From assembly GCF_001279585.1 (NCBI RefSeq), contig NZ_LGEC01000062.1, forward strand, positions 41,678 to 105,677: a stretch of 64,000 bases of DNA, read 5' to 3'. The notes under the pieces were generated by a model. It was not told the origin of the DNA. It was given only the letters and a program-made list of their open reading frames with translations, and searched no databases. Positions 1-6,230 of the stretch are shown here, piece after piece. The first letter of the stretch is position 1; every line of letters starts with the position of its first letter. This stretch comes from Nocardiopsis sp. NRRL B-16309 (GTDB lineage: Bacteria > Actinomycetota > Actinomycetes > Streptosporangiales > Streptosporangiaceae). The position numbers and the translations under genes are program-made.

Positions 1-2
1 TC

Positions 3-1055
3 CTCGCCGTCTTCTCCGGGCACGCCGTGACCACCGGCCTGGTCGGCGCCGCGCTCGGGCTGGCCATCGTCGGCCGCCGCTACGGTGCCTGGCTCTGGCT
101 GCTGCCCCCGCTCGCGCTGGCCACCGCCGTCCTGGAACACCTCAACCTCAACGCGGTGCTCTCCGGCGCGAGCCTGCACTGGGCCACCGACGCGGTCTTC
201 GCCGTCCTCGGCGGCGGCGTGCTCACCCCGTGGCTGCTGCTCCTGCTCCTGCTGTGCGCGGTCGCGATGGACTACCGGATGATCGGTACCGCCGCCGAGA
301 GCACACCGCCGCTGCCCGGGCAGCCGCCCCTGGCCCGGCTGCGCCGCTGGGCGTGGGGCCGCTCGATCGCGATGCGCGTGCGGGTACCCGCCGACATCGC
401 GCCGCTGTTCCGCCGGATCGCGCTGTCGTGGATCGACCTGCCGGTCACCCTGGCGACCATGCTGTCCTCGATCGCGCACGAGCTGGCCGCCGCCACGATC
501 GCGGCCCGCCGGGGGCCGGGGGTCCTGTGCGACACCTGGCGCTTCGTGCGACACCGGAGGGCCAGCGCCATGGGCGAGGCCCGCTCCGAGGGGCGGCCCT
601 GGCGCCCCTACCCCGCTCAGGAAACCCTGACCCGCACCGCGCGCGAGCTGGCCATCCGGCTCGGCCTGGCCGCGACCGGGGGGATCACCGCGGCCGCCGC
701 GGCGGCGCTCATGCTGGCCGCCCTCCCGGCCGCCGCGGTCCTGCCCCCGGTCACCGGGGCAGGCGCCGACACCCCCGCCTACGCCCTGGTGGCGGTGGCC
801 CGGCTCCAGACCTGGCTGGGCGAGCAGGACGGGGTCGTGTGGGCCGTGGTGGCGCTGGTAGCGGTGGTGAGCCTGCTGACGACCGGCAACGCCGTGCCGC
901 ACGCCCACCCGCGGATGCGCGAGTTCCTGCGCGCGCCCACCGCCAACACGGGCGCGATCCTGGGCATGCTCGCCCCCGGGCAGGTCGGCTACGCGCTGCC
1001 GGGCCTGGTCGGCCTGGCCCTGCCGCGTGGGGTGGACCGCCTCCTGGTCCGCTGA
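3..1055 (+). CDS. Membrane protein, 5'-truncated by the window edge (possible PrsW-type protease C-terminal part)
   Basis: The reading frame is open back to base 3 with no stop, so the gene begins before the window; the GTG at 27 is internal. Hydrophobic segments lie at the extreme start, around 180-280, 650-760 and 830-890, giving about four to five membrane helices. The first residues read SGHAVTTGLVGAALGLA. A His followed by small residues and a GxxxG helix resembles the last conserved part of PrsW-type intramembrane proteases, but the diagnostic glutamate motifs would lie upstream and cannot be checked. The middle part (300-600) is an Arg-rich cytoplasmic loop. The family assignment is an inference; coding status is secure. 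Confidence 0.6.
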   Translation, partial: LAVFSGHAVTTGLVGAALGLAIVGRRYGAWLWLLPPLALATAVLEHLNLNAVLSGASLHWATDAVFAVLGGGVLTPWLLLLLLLCAVAMDYRMIGTAAESTPPLPGQPPLARLRRWAWGRSIAMRVRVPADIAPLFRRIALSWIDLPVTLATMLSSIAHELAAATIAARRGPGVLCDTWRFVRHRRASAMGEARSEGRPWRPYPAQETLTRTARELAIRLGLAATGGITAAAAAALMLAALPAAAVLPPVTGAGADTPAYALVAVARLQTWLGEQDGVVWAVVALVAVVSLLTTGNAVPHAHPRMREFLRAPTANTGAILGMLAPGQVGYALPGLVGLALPRGVDRLLVR

Positions 1056-1060
1056 CCCGC

Positions 1061-1129
1061 TCAGGCCCGGTACGCGTCCCGACGGTGGCGGATCGAATGG
1101 ATCTCGATCACGTCCTTGTCCGGGCGGAT
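1061..1129 (-). pseudogene. C-terminal fragment of a RelE/ParE-like toxin gene
   Basis: Read on the minus strand, this stretch encodes IRPDKDVIEIHSIRHRRDAY followed by Arg-Ala and a stop at 1061-1063. A short beta strand followed by H-R-R-D-x-Y at the extreme C-terminus is the usual ending of RelE/ParE family toxins. The rest of the toxin is missing: upstream the frame runs directly into a fragment of the ATP-grasp maturase gene (1130-1213). It is therefore a remnant joined by recombination. The family call rests on about 20 residues and is tentative; no antitoxin is present next to it. Confidence 0.4.
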
Positions 1130-1213
1130 CGGGAAGTTCCCGGGATCGAGCGGAAGACCGGTATGCCTCGCTGATGGAGTTCTCGGATGACCAGGTCAGC
1201 CGTGGGGTTCAGC
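1130..1213 (-). repeat. Direct repeat copy A: fragment of the ATP-grasp maturase gene
   Basis: These 84 bases match 3932-4016 inside the intact maturase gene with two substitutions (1137 region and 1209 region) and one missing base near 1148. The matching part of the intact gene encodes roughly residues 9-37. The missing base shifts the maturase frame, and the residual DPGNFP reading runs on into the toxin-like fragment at 1061-1129. Both copies have the same orientation, so they bracket the acetyltransferase remnant, the methyltransferase and most of the maturase gene. Confidence 0.9.
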
Positions 1214-1224
1214 CTTCGGAACTG

Positions 1225-1813
1225 TCAGAGGAGACGTTCGTCTTTCTCTTCGAATACCGAGATGGCGGGGAAGTCCTCCGGAACCGCGTCCATGACCACC
1301 TCGCCGCACCGGCGGCCCCTCCACTGCCCGGCGCTGCGCATCGTGCCGACCTCCTGGAAACCGGCCTTGGCGTAAGCGCGTCGTCCAGCGGCGTTCGGCT
1401 CCAGGACCTTCAACCACACCATCTCCAGTCCGATGATATGAAAGGCGTAGTCCAAAGTCAGCCGGGTCGCGGTCGTGCCCACCCCCGTGCCCCTGGCCTC
1501 GGGGCGATGACGAGAACGAATTCGGCGGTGCGCACCTGGTGGTCGATGAGCAGACTCGCCATTCCCACCGGCCTCGGGTCCCCGTCACGCACGTTGTAAA
1601 TCGTGAACCTGGCCTGGTCGGGGGCCCGCGCAGCTGGTGCTCCAGGCCCTCGGTGCGAGACTCCGGGCTTTGGGGTACCTGCCTGCCGTAGCCGAGGACG
1701 GCGCCGGGGTCGCTCTCCCACCGCCAGTACTCGCGGGCCAGGTCGGCGCGCAGCGGCCCGAGCGCCACGCCGTCGGACTCCGCCCACAGAACAGGCGGGG
1801 TGGTGTCACTCAT
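1225..1813 (-). pseudogene. GNAT family N-acetyltransferase, two frameshifts
   Basis: Three overlapping minus-strand frames together make one GNAT protein. The first starts at ATG 1813 (AAGGA six bases upstream) and reads MSDTTPPVLWAESDGVALG. The middle frame gives ARFTIYNVRDGDPRPVGMAS. The last gives the acetyl-CoA-binding part, LTLDYAFHIIGLEMVWLKV with NAAGRRAYAKAGF, and ends at 1225. The frame changes fall in short homopolymers near 1618-1632 and 1498-1507, and each is repaired by adding one base. Either the gene is decaying or the assembly has homopolymer errors. It likely acetylated a small molecule or protein N-terminus; the substrate is unknown. Confidence 0.75.
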
Positions 1814-1931
1814 GTGATTCCTTGAAGGGTGTGTAGTCGGTGATGTCGTCTCTTCGGCGACGGGAGACCCGTCGATCTCGATGGGTGTAGAACTCTCCGG
1901 CACCGACTACTGAACCGACCGCCCGGGAACG

Positions 1932-3086
1932 TCAGCGGTCTGACGAAGCCGTGTCCAGGTCCCATCGGTGCGGGCCGTCCGGCCGATCGAGCCACAGCCG
2001 GTGTCGGCCGTTCCCTTCCACGGTGAGTCCGTACCGGCCGATGTCGGGACGTCCCGAGCCGTCCCAGTCACGCAGCAGCCCGCAGAAGGCATCCCAGAAG
2101 GAAGCCTTCCCGTCCTCGGCGACCACGGCTCTGCCACGCTCGTCGATCTCGGCCCGTACCCAGGCCCCTGGGGCGCAGCCCAGCACACAGTGGACCTCGC
2201 CCTCCTCCCTGTGCTGGACCACCCGAAGCCCGAAAGGCAGCAGCAGGGAGAGGAAGAATTCGGACATGGCGTGGTCGTCCAGGCCAGGAACCTCGTCCAT
2301 GTGGCGCACCCGGTCGGGTTCGCCCCCGGTCGCGGACAGCACCTGGGCCAGTGTCGGAACACCCGGTGTCGACGAGGAGCGCAGCCGCATGAAACCAGCG
2401 GCGTCGGGCAGGAAACGCCCGCGTACACAACCGTCCCCGTGCTTGCGGAGCCGAGCCAGTCCCAACCCGACGTTGGCCAGGATCAGACCGCCCTCGTCCA
2501 GTTGGTCCAGCCACGCGGCCGGGACGCGCCCCAGACCGCAGGTGGCCAGAATCCGGTCGTAGGGAGCCCTCGGCGCATATCCCTGGGCGCCGTCCGCCAC
2601 GGCGACGGAAGGCCCGTACCCGGCGGCAGCCAGAGACACGCGGGCCTGCTCGACCAGCGCCTCGTCATGGTCGATCGATGTCACCAGCGCGGAACTGAGG
2701 CGCTCGCTCAACAGGGCCGCGTTGTATCCGGTCCCCGTGCCTACCTCCAGAACCCGCATACCGTCCTCCAGCTGGAGGTGTTCGAGCATCAGCGCCATGA
2801 GTGAGGGTTCGGTGGAGGAGCTGATGGCCAGGCCCTCGGGTGAGAACTCGGTGATGAGGGTGGCGTCGGTGTAGATCGCCTCCAGCCAGCCCGGGGTCCG
2901 GTCGGTGTACGAGACCGTGCCCTGCGGGGTGCGCACGTGGAAGGCCGGGACGAACAGGTGGCGGGGCACGGTAGTGAACGCGTGCCGCCACCGAGGAGAG
3001 CGCAGGCTGCCCTTGTCGGTCAAGTCCTGCGCCAGCCGGTCGGCGTGCCCGGCCTGGCCGAGCCGCTGGGTGTGTGAGCGCGTCAT
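1932..3086 (-). CDS. tgmC: ATP-grasp peptide maturase system methyltransferase (isoaspartyl O-methyltransferase family)
   Basis: A 384-residue protein of the protein-L-isoaspartate O-methyltransferase family, in the form that accompanies ATP-grasp RiPP maturases. The SAM-binding motif I is visible as VLEVGTGTGYNAALL, preceded by the substrate-loop region TEFSPEGLAISSSTEPSLMA. A C-terminal extension of about 170 residues beyond the core fold is typical of the RiPP-associated group. The start is ATG 3086, which overlaps the maturase stop as ATGA, so translation is probably coupled; longer upstream readings lie inside the maturase gene. In characterised relatives (fuscimiditide and amycolimiditide clusters) the enzyme methylates an Asp of the ester-crosslinked peptide, which collapses to an aspartimide. 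That role is inferred here. Confidence 0.88.
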   Translation of the reverse strand: MTRSHTQRLGQAGHADRLAQDLTDKGSLRSPRWRHAFTTVPRHLFVPAFHVRTPQGTVSYTDRTPGWLEAIYTDATLITEFSPEGLAISSSTEPSLMALMLEHLQLEDGMRVLEVGTGTGYNAALLSERLSSALVTSIDHDEALVEQARVSLAAAGYGPSVAVADGAQGYAPRAPYDRILATCGLGRVPAAWLDQLDEGGLILANVGLGLARLRKHGDGCVRGRFLPDAAGFMRLRSSSTPGVPTLAQVLSATGGEPDRVRHMDEVPGLDDHAMSEFFLSLLLPFGLRVVQHREEGEVHCVLGCAPGAWVRAEIDERGRAVVAEDGKASFWDAFCGLLRDWDGSGRPDIGRYGLTVEGNGRHRLWLDRPDGPHRWDLDTASSDR

Positions 3087-4042
3087 CTGCTGCTTTCCTG
3101 TAGTTGGTCGGCGATCGCGGCGGCGATGGGTTGCCCGGTAGCGAGCTGGATCCATCCCCACTGCCCGTTCGGATTCAGTTCGAGGAACACCCATCGCCCA
3201 TGTGGGGTGACGACGAAGTCCAGTGCTCCGAAGGTGAGGTGCAGGCCGGACATCAGCCGGTGGACCGCCCGGCCCACCCCGCTCGGCGGCTCGATCGGGC
3301 TGTAGGCAAGATTTCGGTAATCCGCTCGCCAATCAACGTGGGCCTTCGCGCTCCGCGCATCGATCCGCGCGGCGAACAGCCGTTCTCCGACGACGGTCAG
3401 CCGGACCTCGCAGGCTTTGTCCACCCACGCTTGGAATAGGTGCGCCGTACGCGCCACGCCGGGGGTGATCTCGTCCGCGGTCACCAACGTCGTGTACAGA
3501 GCACTGGCGGTCCTGGCTTCTCCACCGGTGTCGGGGCCGCCTGTCATCGCCTTGTAGACCGCCTTGCCCTGTGCTTCGGCAAAGTCCCGGGCTGCGTCGG
3601 CGTTGTTGGTGATCAGGCTTTCCGGGACGGTAAGGCCGGCGCGCGCGGCGGCGGCGAGTTGGTGGGGTTTGTGTGCGACGGCCATGTTGCGGTGGGGGTG
3701 GTTCACCCAGCGGCAGCCGAGCGTCGTCACAACACCGCCGAACCCGGCCGCTGCCTCGCGCTCGGACCAGGTCTGCTCTGTGGAGTTCAACCGGGAGTGC
3801 GCCCGGTGTGGCGTGGGGCGCCGGTAGTACACAGAGGTGACCTTCTCAAGATCGACCTCCCGCTCTGCCGAGCGCAGGACCCCCGTGACCGCTCCGGTCA
3901 CCGAGACGTGTGCCTCCAGCTCAACGGCTTCCGGGAAGTCCCCGGGATCGCAGCGGAAGACCGGTATGCCTCGCTGATGGAGTTCTCGGATGACCAGGTC
4001 AGCCGTGGGGTCCAGCTGTTGTGTCAGAACCAGGACGGTCAC
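3083..4042 (-). CDS. tgmB: ATP-grasp ribosomal peptide maturase (graspetide ligase)
   Basis: A 319-residue ATP-grasp ligase of the peptide-maturase type. An N-terminal Rossmann-like domain (MTVLVLTQQLDPTADLVIREL) is followed by the ATP-grasp fold with AVAHKPHQLAAAARAGL and, near the C-terminus, the metal/ATP-binding FLELNPNGQWGW. Enzymes of this family phosphorylate Asp/Glu side chains of the precursor and join them to Ser/Thr hydroxyls (omega-esters) or Lys amines. The start is GTG 4042 with AAGGAG five bases upstream. The gene lies 15 bases after the precursor and overlaps tgmC by four bases, so the three form one operon. Part of its 5' region is duplicated at 1130-1213. Confidence 0.92.
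   Translation of the reverse strand: MTVLVLTQQLDPTADLVIRELHQRGIPVFRCDPGDFPEAVELEAHVSVTGAVTGVLRSAEREVDLEKVTSVYYRRPTPHRAHSRLNSTEQTWSEREAAAGFGGVVTTLGCRWVNHPHRNMAVAHKPHQLAAAARAGLTVPESLITNNADAARDFAEAQGKAVYKAMTGGPDTGGEARTASALYTTLVTADEITPGVARTAHLFQAWVDKACEVRLTVVGERLFAARIDARSAKAHVDWRADYRNLAYSPIEPPSGVGRAVHRLMSGLHLTFGALDFVVTPHGRWVFLELNPNGQWGWIQLATGQPIAAAIADQLQESSR
3932..4016 (-). repeat. Direct repeat copy B, inside tgmB
   Basis: An 85-base segment of the intact maturase gene, repeated almost identically at 1130-1213 in the same orientation. Recombination between the copies would delete about 2.8 kb carrying tgmC, the acetyltransferase remnant and most of tgmB. Confidence 0.9.
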
Positions 4043-4057
4043 GGGTCTCCTTCGGTC

Positions 4058-4315
4058 TCAGGAGTCGGTGACCTGGTCGGTCCAGGCCTGCATGTCCTCG
4101 GTGGTGGTTACCGTGCACTGCACGGCCGTGCCCAGGATCGGCTGGTCGATGAGGGGGCGGCCGTCGCGCACCGACATCTGCGAGCCGGGCTCGTAGTCGA
4201 TCCCGGACACGTCGTAGCCGGACTCCGGTTCTGTGGTGGTGCAGCGGGTCAGGCCGAACGGGCGGTACGCGCCCTCAACGGGCGGGGTGACGTCAGTGGT
4301 TGCTGTGAGGGGCAT
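4058..4315 (-). CDS. tgmA: Graspetide precursor peptide (ATP-grasp target RiPP)
   Basis: An 85-residue peptide directly upstream of the maturase. RPFGLTR at residues 18-24 matches the leader recognition motif (PFGLxR) of ATP-grasp target peptides, and YEPGSQMSVRDGRPLID at 41-57 resembles the conserved follow-on block of this family. The C-terminus, TVTTTEDMQAWTDQVTDS, is rich in Thr and acidic residues, as expected for an ester-crosslinked core; the threonines at 68-72 and the acids at 73-84 are plausible partners. D51-G52 or a C-terminal Asp could be the aspartimide site. The start is ATG 4315 with AGGAG six bases upstream. Core boundaries and crosslinks are inference. Confidence 0.85.
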   Translation of the reverse strand: MPLTATTDVTPPVEGAYRPFGLTRCTTTEPESGYDVSGIDYEPGSQMSVRDGRPLIDQPILGTAVQCTVTTTEDMQAWTDQVTDS

Positions 4316-4446
4316 GGCTCCTGGTTTCCTTGGCTTTTCCGTGCGGATCCGTTTCGGTGAATCCGGGCACCAACGTAGGAAGAGTGAGGTCGGTGCGCCA
4401 CAGGGATGCTCATCTATTCGACAGCAGACTCAGGACGGAAGCGCTT

Positions 4447-4459
4447 GGAGAATATCTCC
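4447..4459. promoter_or_regulatory. Palindrome in the graspetide promoter region
   Basis: GGAGAATATCTCC has perfect 5-bp arms around ATA, and the flanking bases TT and AA extend the symmetry after one mismatch. It lies in the 183-base gap between the regulator stop (4499) and the precursor start (4315), 132 bases upstream of the precursor ATG. This AT-rich stretch is the only obvious promoter region for the cluster. It could be an operator for the Scr1-type regulator encoded just upstream, but nothing here proves binding. Confidence 0.35.
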
Positions 4460-4498
4460 GAATAGAGCTGGTACCAGTCACCCACGTCACTCATCGTG

Positions 4499-5338
4499 TC
4501 AATGACTGGACCGCTTCACAGATCCGCTGATCAGAGACCTCGCCTCGCTGTTGAACCTGGCACCCGCAGAGGCCATCTGGAAGACGTGGAGGTACTGCTC
4601 GATCTCGCTTTGATGAGTGAGTGTGAGTTCAGCGGAAACCGTTTCAACCACGACGGACGTGTTGTCCTGCACCCAAAATCCGTGGAGAGGAAGATAGGGG
4701 GGAGACGAGTCAAAGGGGATGATTCCGAGGGAGACGTTGGAAAGTTCGGCGACGGTGAGCAGTCGATCCATCTGCGCGGTCATGGTGTCGCGGTCACCCC
4801 GCCTGTGGCGCAGTGCGGCCTCGGCGACGACGAAGCGGAAGCGCTTGTCGCGGCGGTAGAGCAGTTCCTGACGTCTCATCCGTTGTTCGACCGCGTCCTC
4901 GATACCGGCCGCTGACCCATCCCTGCGGTTCGCCGCCTCCAGGACGGCGCGGGCATAACCAGGGGTCTGGAGCAGACCCGGGATGATCATCGATTCATAG
5001 ACGCGGAAGACGCGGACGTGTTCCTCTTCGAGGGCCATGCGCGTTTGGATACCGCTGTGGCCGTGGTGAAGCTGGTCCTTCCAGGCGACCCACATCGACT
5101 CCAGCTCGTTCAACCGGGTGATGAGGTCGCCGGTGGCGTCCTTCCTGCCGCAGACTCGGGCCCAGTCCCTGATCTCCGCCGTGCTGGGGGTCTGGCGGCC
5201 GGTCTCGATCTTGGAGACCTTCGACTGACTCCATGACAACAACTCCGCGAGCTGGACACCGGTCAGCTCGGCCGACCTGCGTATCTCACGGAGCCGTCGG
5301 CCCACATCCTGCCGGGCGCGGTCAATGCTGTAGGTCAC
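4499..5338 (-). CDS. XRE-family HTH regulator with DUF5753 (Scr1-type antitoxin-like)
   Basis: A 279-residue protein. The N-terminal HTH (residues about 8-65) contains LREIRRSAELTGVQLAELL and SQSKVSKIETGRQTPS. The remainder matches the DUF5753 region of Scr1-type antitoxin-like regulators, with MIIPGLLQTPGYARAVL and FVVAEAALRHRRGD as landmarks. The chosen start is GTG 5338, which overlaps the DUF6879 stop as GTGA; the longer reading to 5416 would lie inside the upstream gene. Such regulators are abundant in sporulating actinomycetes, usually with DUF397 or DUF6879 partners. It sits immediately upstream of the graspetide promoter region, so local regulation of that cluster is a reasonable guess. 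Confidence 0.85.
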   Translation of the reverse strand: MTYSIDRARQDVGRRLREIRRSAELTGVQLAELLSWSQSKVSKIETGRQTPSTAEIRDWARVCGRKDATGDLITRLNELESMWVAWKDQLHHGHSGIQTRMALEEEHVRVFRVYESMIIPGLLQTPGYARAVLEAANRRDGSAAGIEDAVEQRMRRQELLYRRDKRFRFVVAEAALRHRRGDRDTMTAQMDRLLTVAELSNVSLGIIPFDSSPPYLPLHGFWVQDNTSVVVETVSAELTLTHQSEIEQYLHVFQMASAGARFNSEARSLISGSVKRSSH

Positions 5339-5892
5339 CTGCGTATTGAACCGCTTACCGTGCTCGGGACGTACTCGTTGTGCGCGATGGCATGGTGCCA
5401 GGCAGTGTCCCGCCACCGGCGGTACCGGGCCACCGTGGCGGGGTCGTCGATGCGTTCGAGCTCATAGGGCACGTCATCGTCGTCGAAGTGCAGGACACAG
5501 ATCCACTTGCTGTCGAAGAGCCAGAAGTCGAGTTCGGGCAGGTCCTTCACGGCCGGGTGGTGGCGGGGAAGCCAGCGGATGTCCTCTCCGGCATCAAGGT
5601 TGAAGCGGGTGACGGCGTGTTCCCACATGATGTAGTCGCTCAGCGGCTCCGAGACGACGCGAACCCGTTGCCAGACCTTGCCCTCCTTGCGCGATGCGGT
5701 GACGTTGCGGTGCCACGGTGACGTGCGGGCATGGTCCTCGTCCCGTCCGAGGTCGCCGGTTTCCAGGAAGTGCTGAATGGCCTCGGCCTCCTCCACGACG
5801 TTGTACCGGTCACGGACCTCCAGCTTCCAAGCTGTGTCCTCGAACTCAGAGAACTGGCGGACGAACTCGTCGTCGGTGAGCAGCCTGCGCAT
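5335..5892 (-). CDS. DUF6879 family protein
   Basis: A 185-residue cytoplasmic protein rich in aromatic and acidic residues. Landmarks are VWQRVRVVSEPLSDYIMWE, DIRWLPR and FDSKWICVLHFDDDDVPYE. This matches the DUF6879 family, found almost only in actinomycetes beside DUF5753 HTH regulators. No catalytic motif is apparent and the function is unknown. It overlaps the regulator start by four bases and begins three bases after the small upstream gene, so all three are one transcription unit. The conserved pairing suggests a partner or effector of the regulator. Confidence 0.8.
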   Translation of the reverse strand: MRRLLTDDEFVRQFSEFEDTAWKLEVRDRYNVVEEAEAIQHFLETGDLGRDEDHARTSPWHRNVTASRKEGKVWQRVRVVSEPLSDYIMWEHAVTRFNLDAGEDIRWLPRHHPAVKDLPELDFWLFDSKWICVLHFDDDDVPYELERIDDPATVARYRRWRDTAWHHAIAHNEYVPSTVSGSIRR

Positions 5893-5895
5893 GGA

Positions 5896-6102
5896 TCAGC
5901 CCTCTTCTTCCGCGTAGCGCAGGAGTTCGCGGGGGATCTCGACAACGGTCTCGTTGTCCGCCAGGTCGCGGACATCGGCCAGAGCGTCGGGGTCGGTGAC
6001 CTTGTAGCCCTGCACCACGATGGTGCCGCGATCGGTCTTGTAGAGGGTCGGGCACTTACCGCCCTCGCTGTCGGTGCCCAGGAACGTCAGCCGCATCAGC
6101 AT
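5896..6102 (-). CDS. Small conserved protein of the DUF6879/Scr1 operon
   Basis: A protein of about 66-68 residues whose conserved part begins MRLTFLGTDSEGGKCPTLY and continues GTIVVQGYKVTDPDALADV. It is a small, soluble, probably beta-rich protein that commonly precedes DUF6879 genes. ATG codons at 6114, 6102 and 6096 are all possible; 6102 has a purine-rich GAAGG a few bases upstream. It starts the three-gene operon running toward the graspetide cluster. Function unknown. Confidence 0.7.
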   Translation of the reverse strand: MLMRLTFLGTDSEGGKCPTLYKTDRGTIVVQGYKVTDPDALADVRDLADNETVVEIPRELLRYAEEEG

Positions 6103-6161
6103 CCGCCTTCGCATAGTCGCGAATATTCTTGACTCAGCTTGGCACAACCCTGTGGAGTGGG

Positions 6162-6205
6162 CCAGGTGTTCTCGGTGACCGGGTCCGGTCACCGAGAACA
6201 CCTGG
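6162..6205. terminator. Perfect 19-bp inverted repeat, probable terminator
   Basis: CCAGGTGTTCTCGGTGACC is followed by a 6-base spacer and its exact complement. It lies 26 bases beyond the stop of the molybdopterin oxidoreductase (minus strand) and before the small-protein operon, so it most simply ends the oxidoreductase transcript. There is no T-run, as is common in high-GC actinomycetes. Confidence 0.75.
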
Positions 6206-6230
6206 GAAGGGGGACGGCCTCTACCCGGCC

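Noticed and set aside
1061..6205. Intact mobile element or prophage carrying the left-hand island
   Set aside because: No integrase, transposase, tRNA target or matching end repeats were found in the window; only recombination debris is visible.
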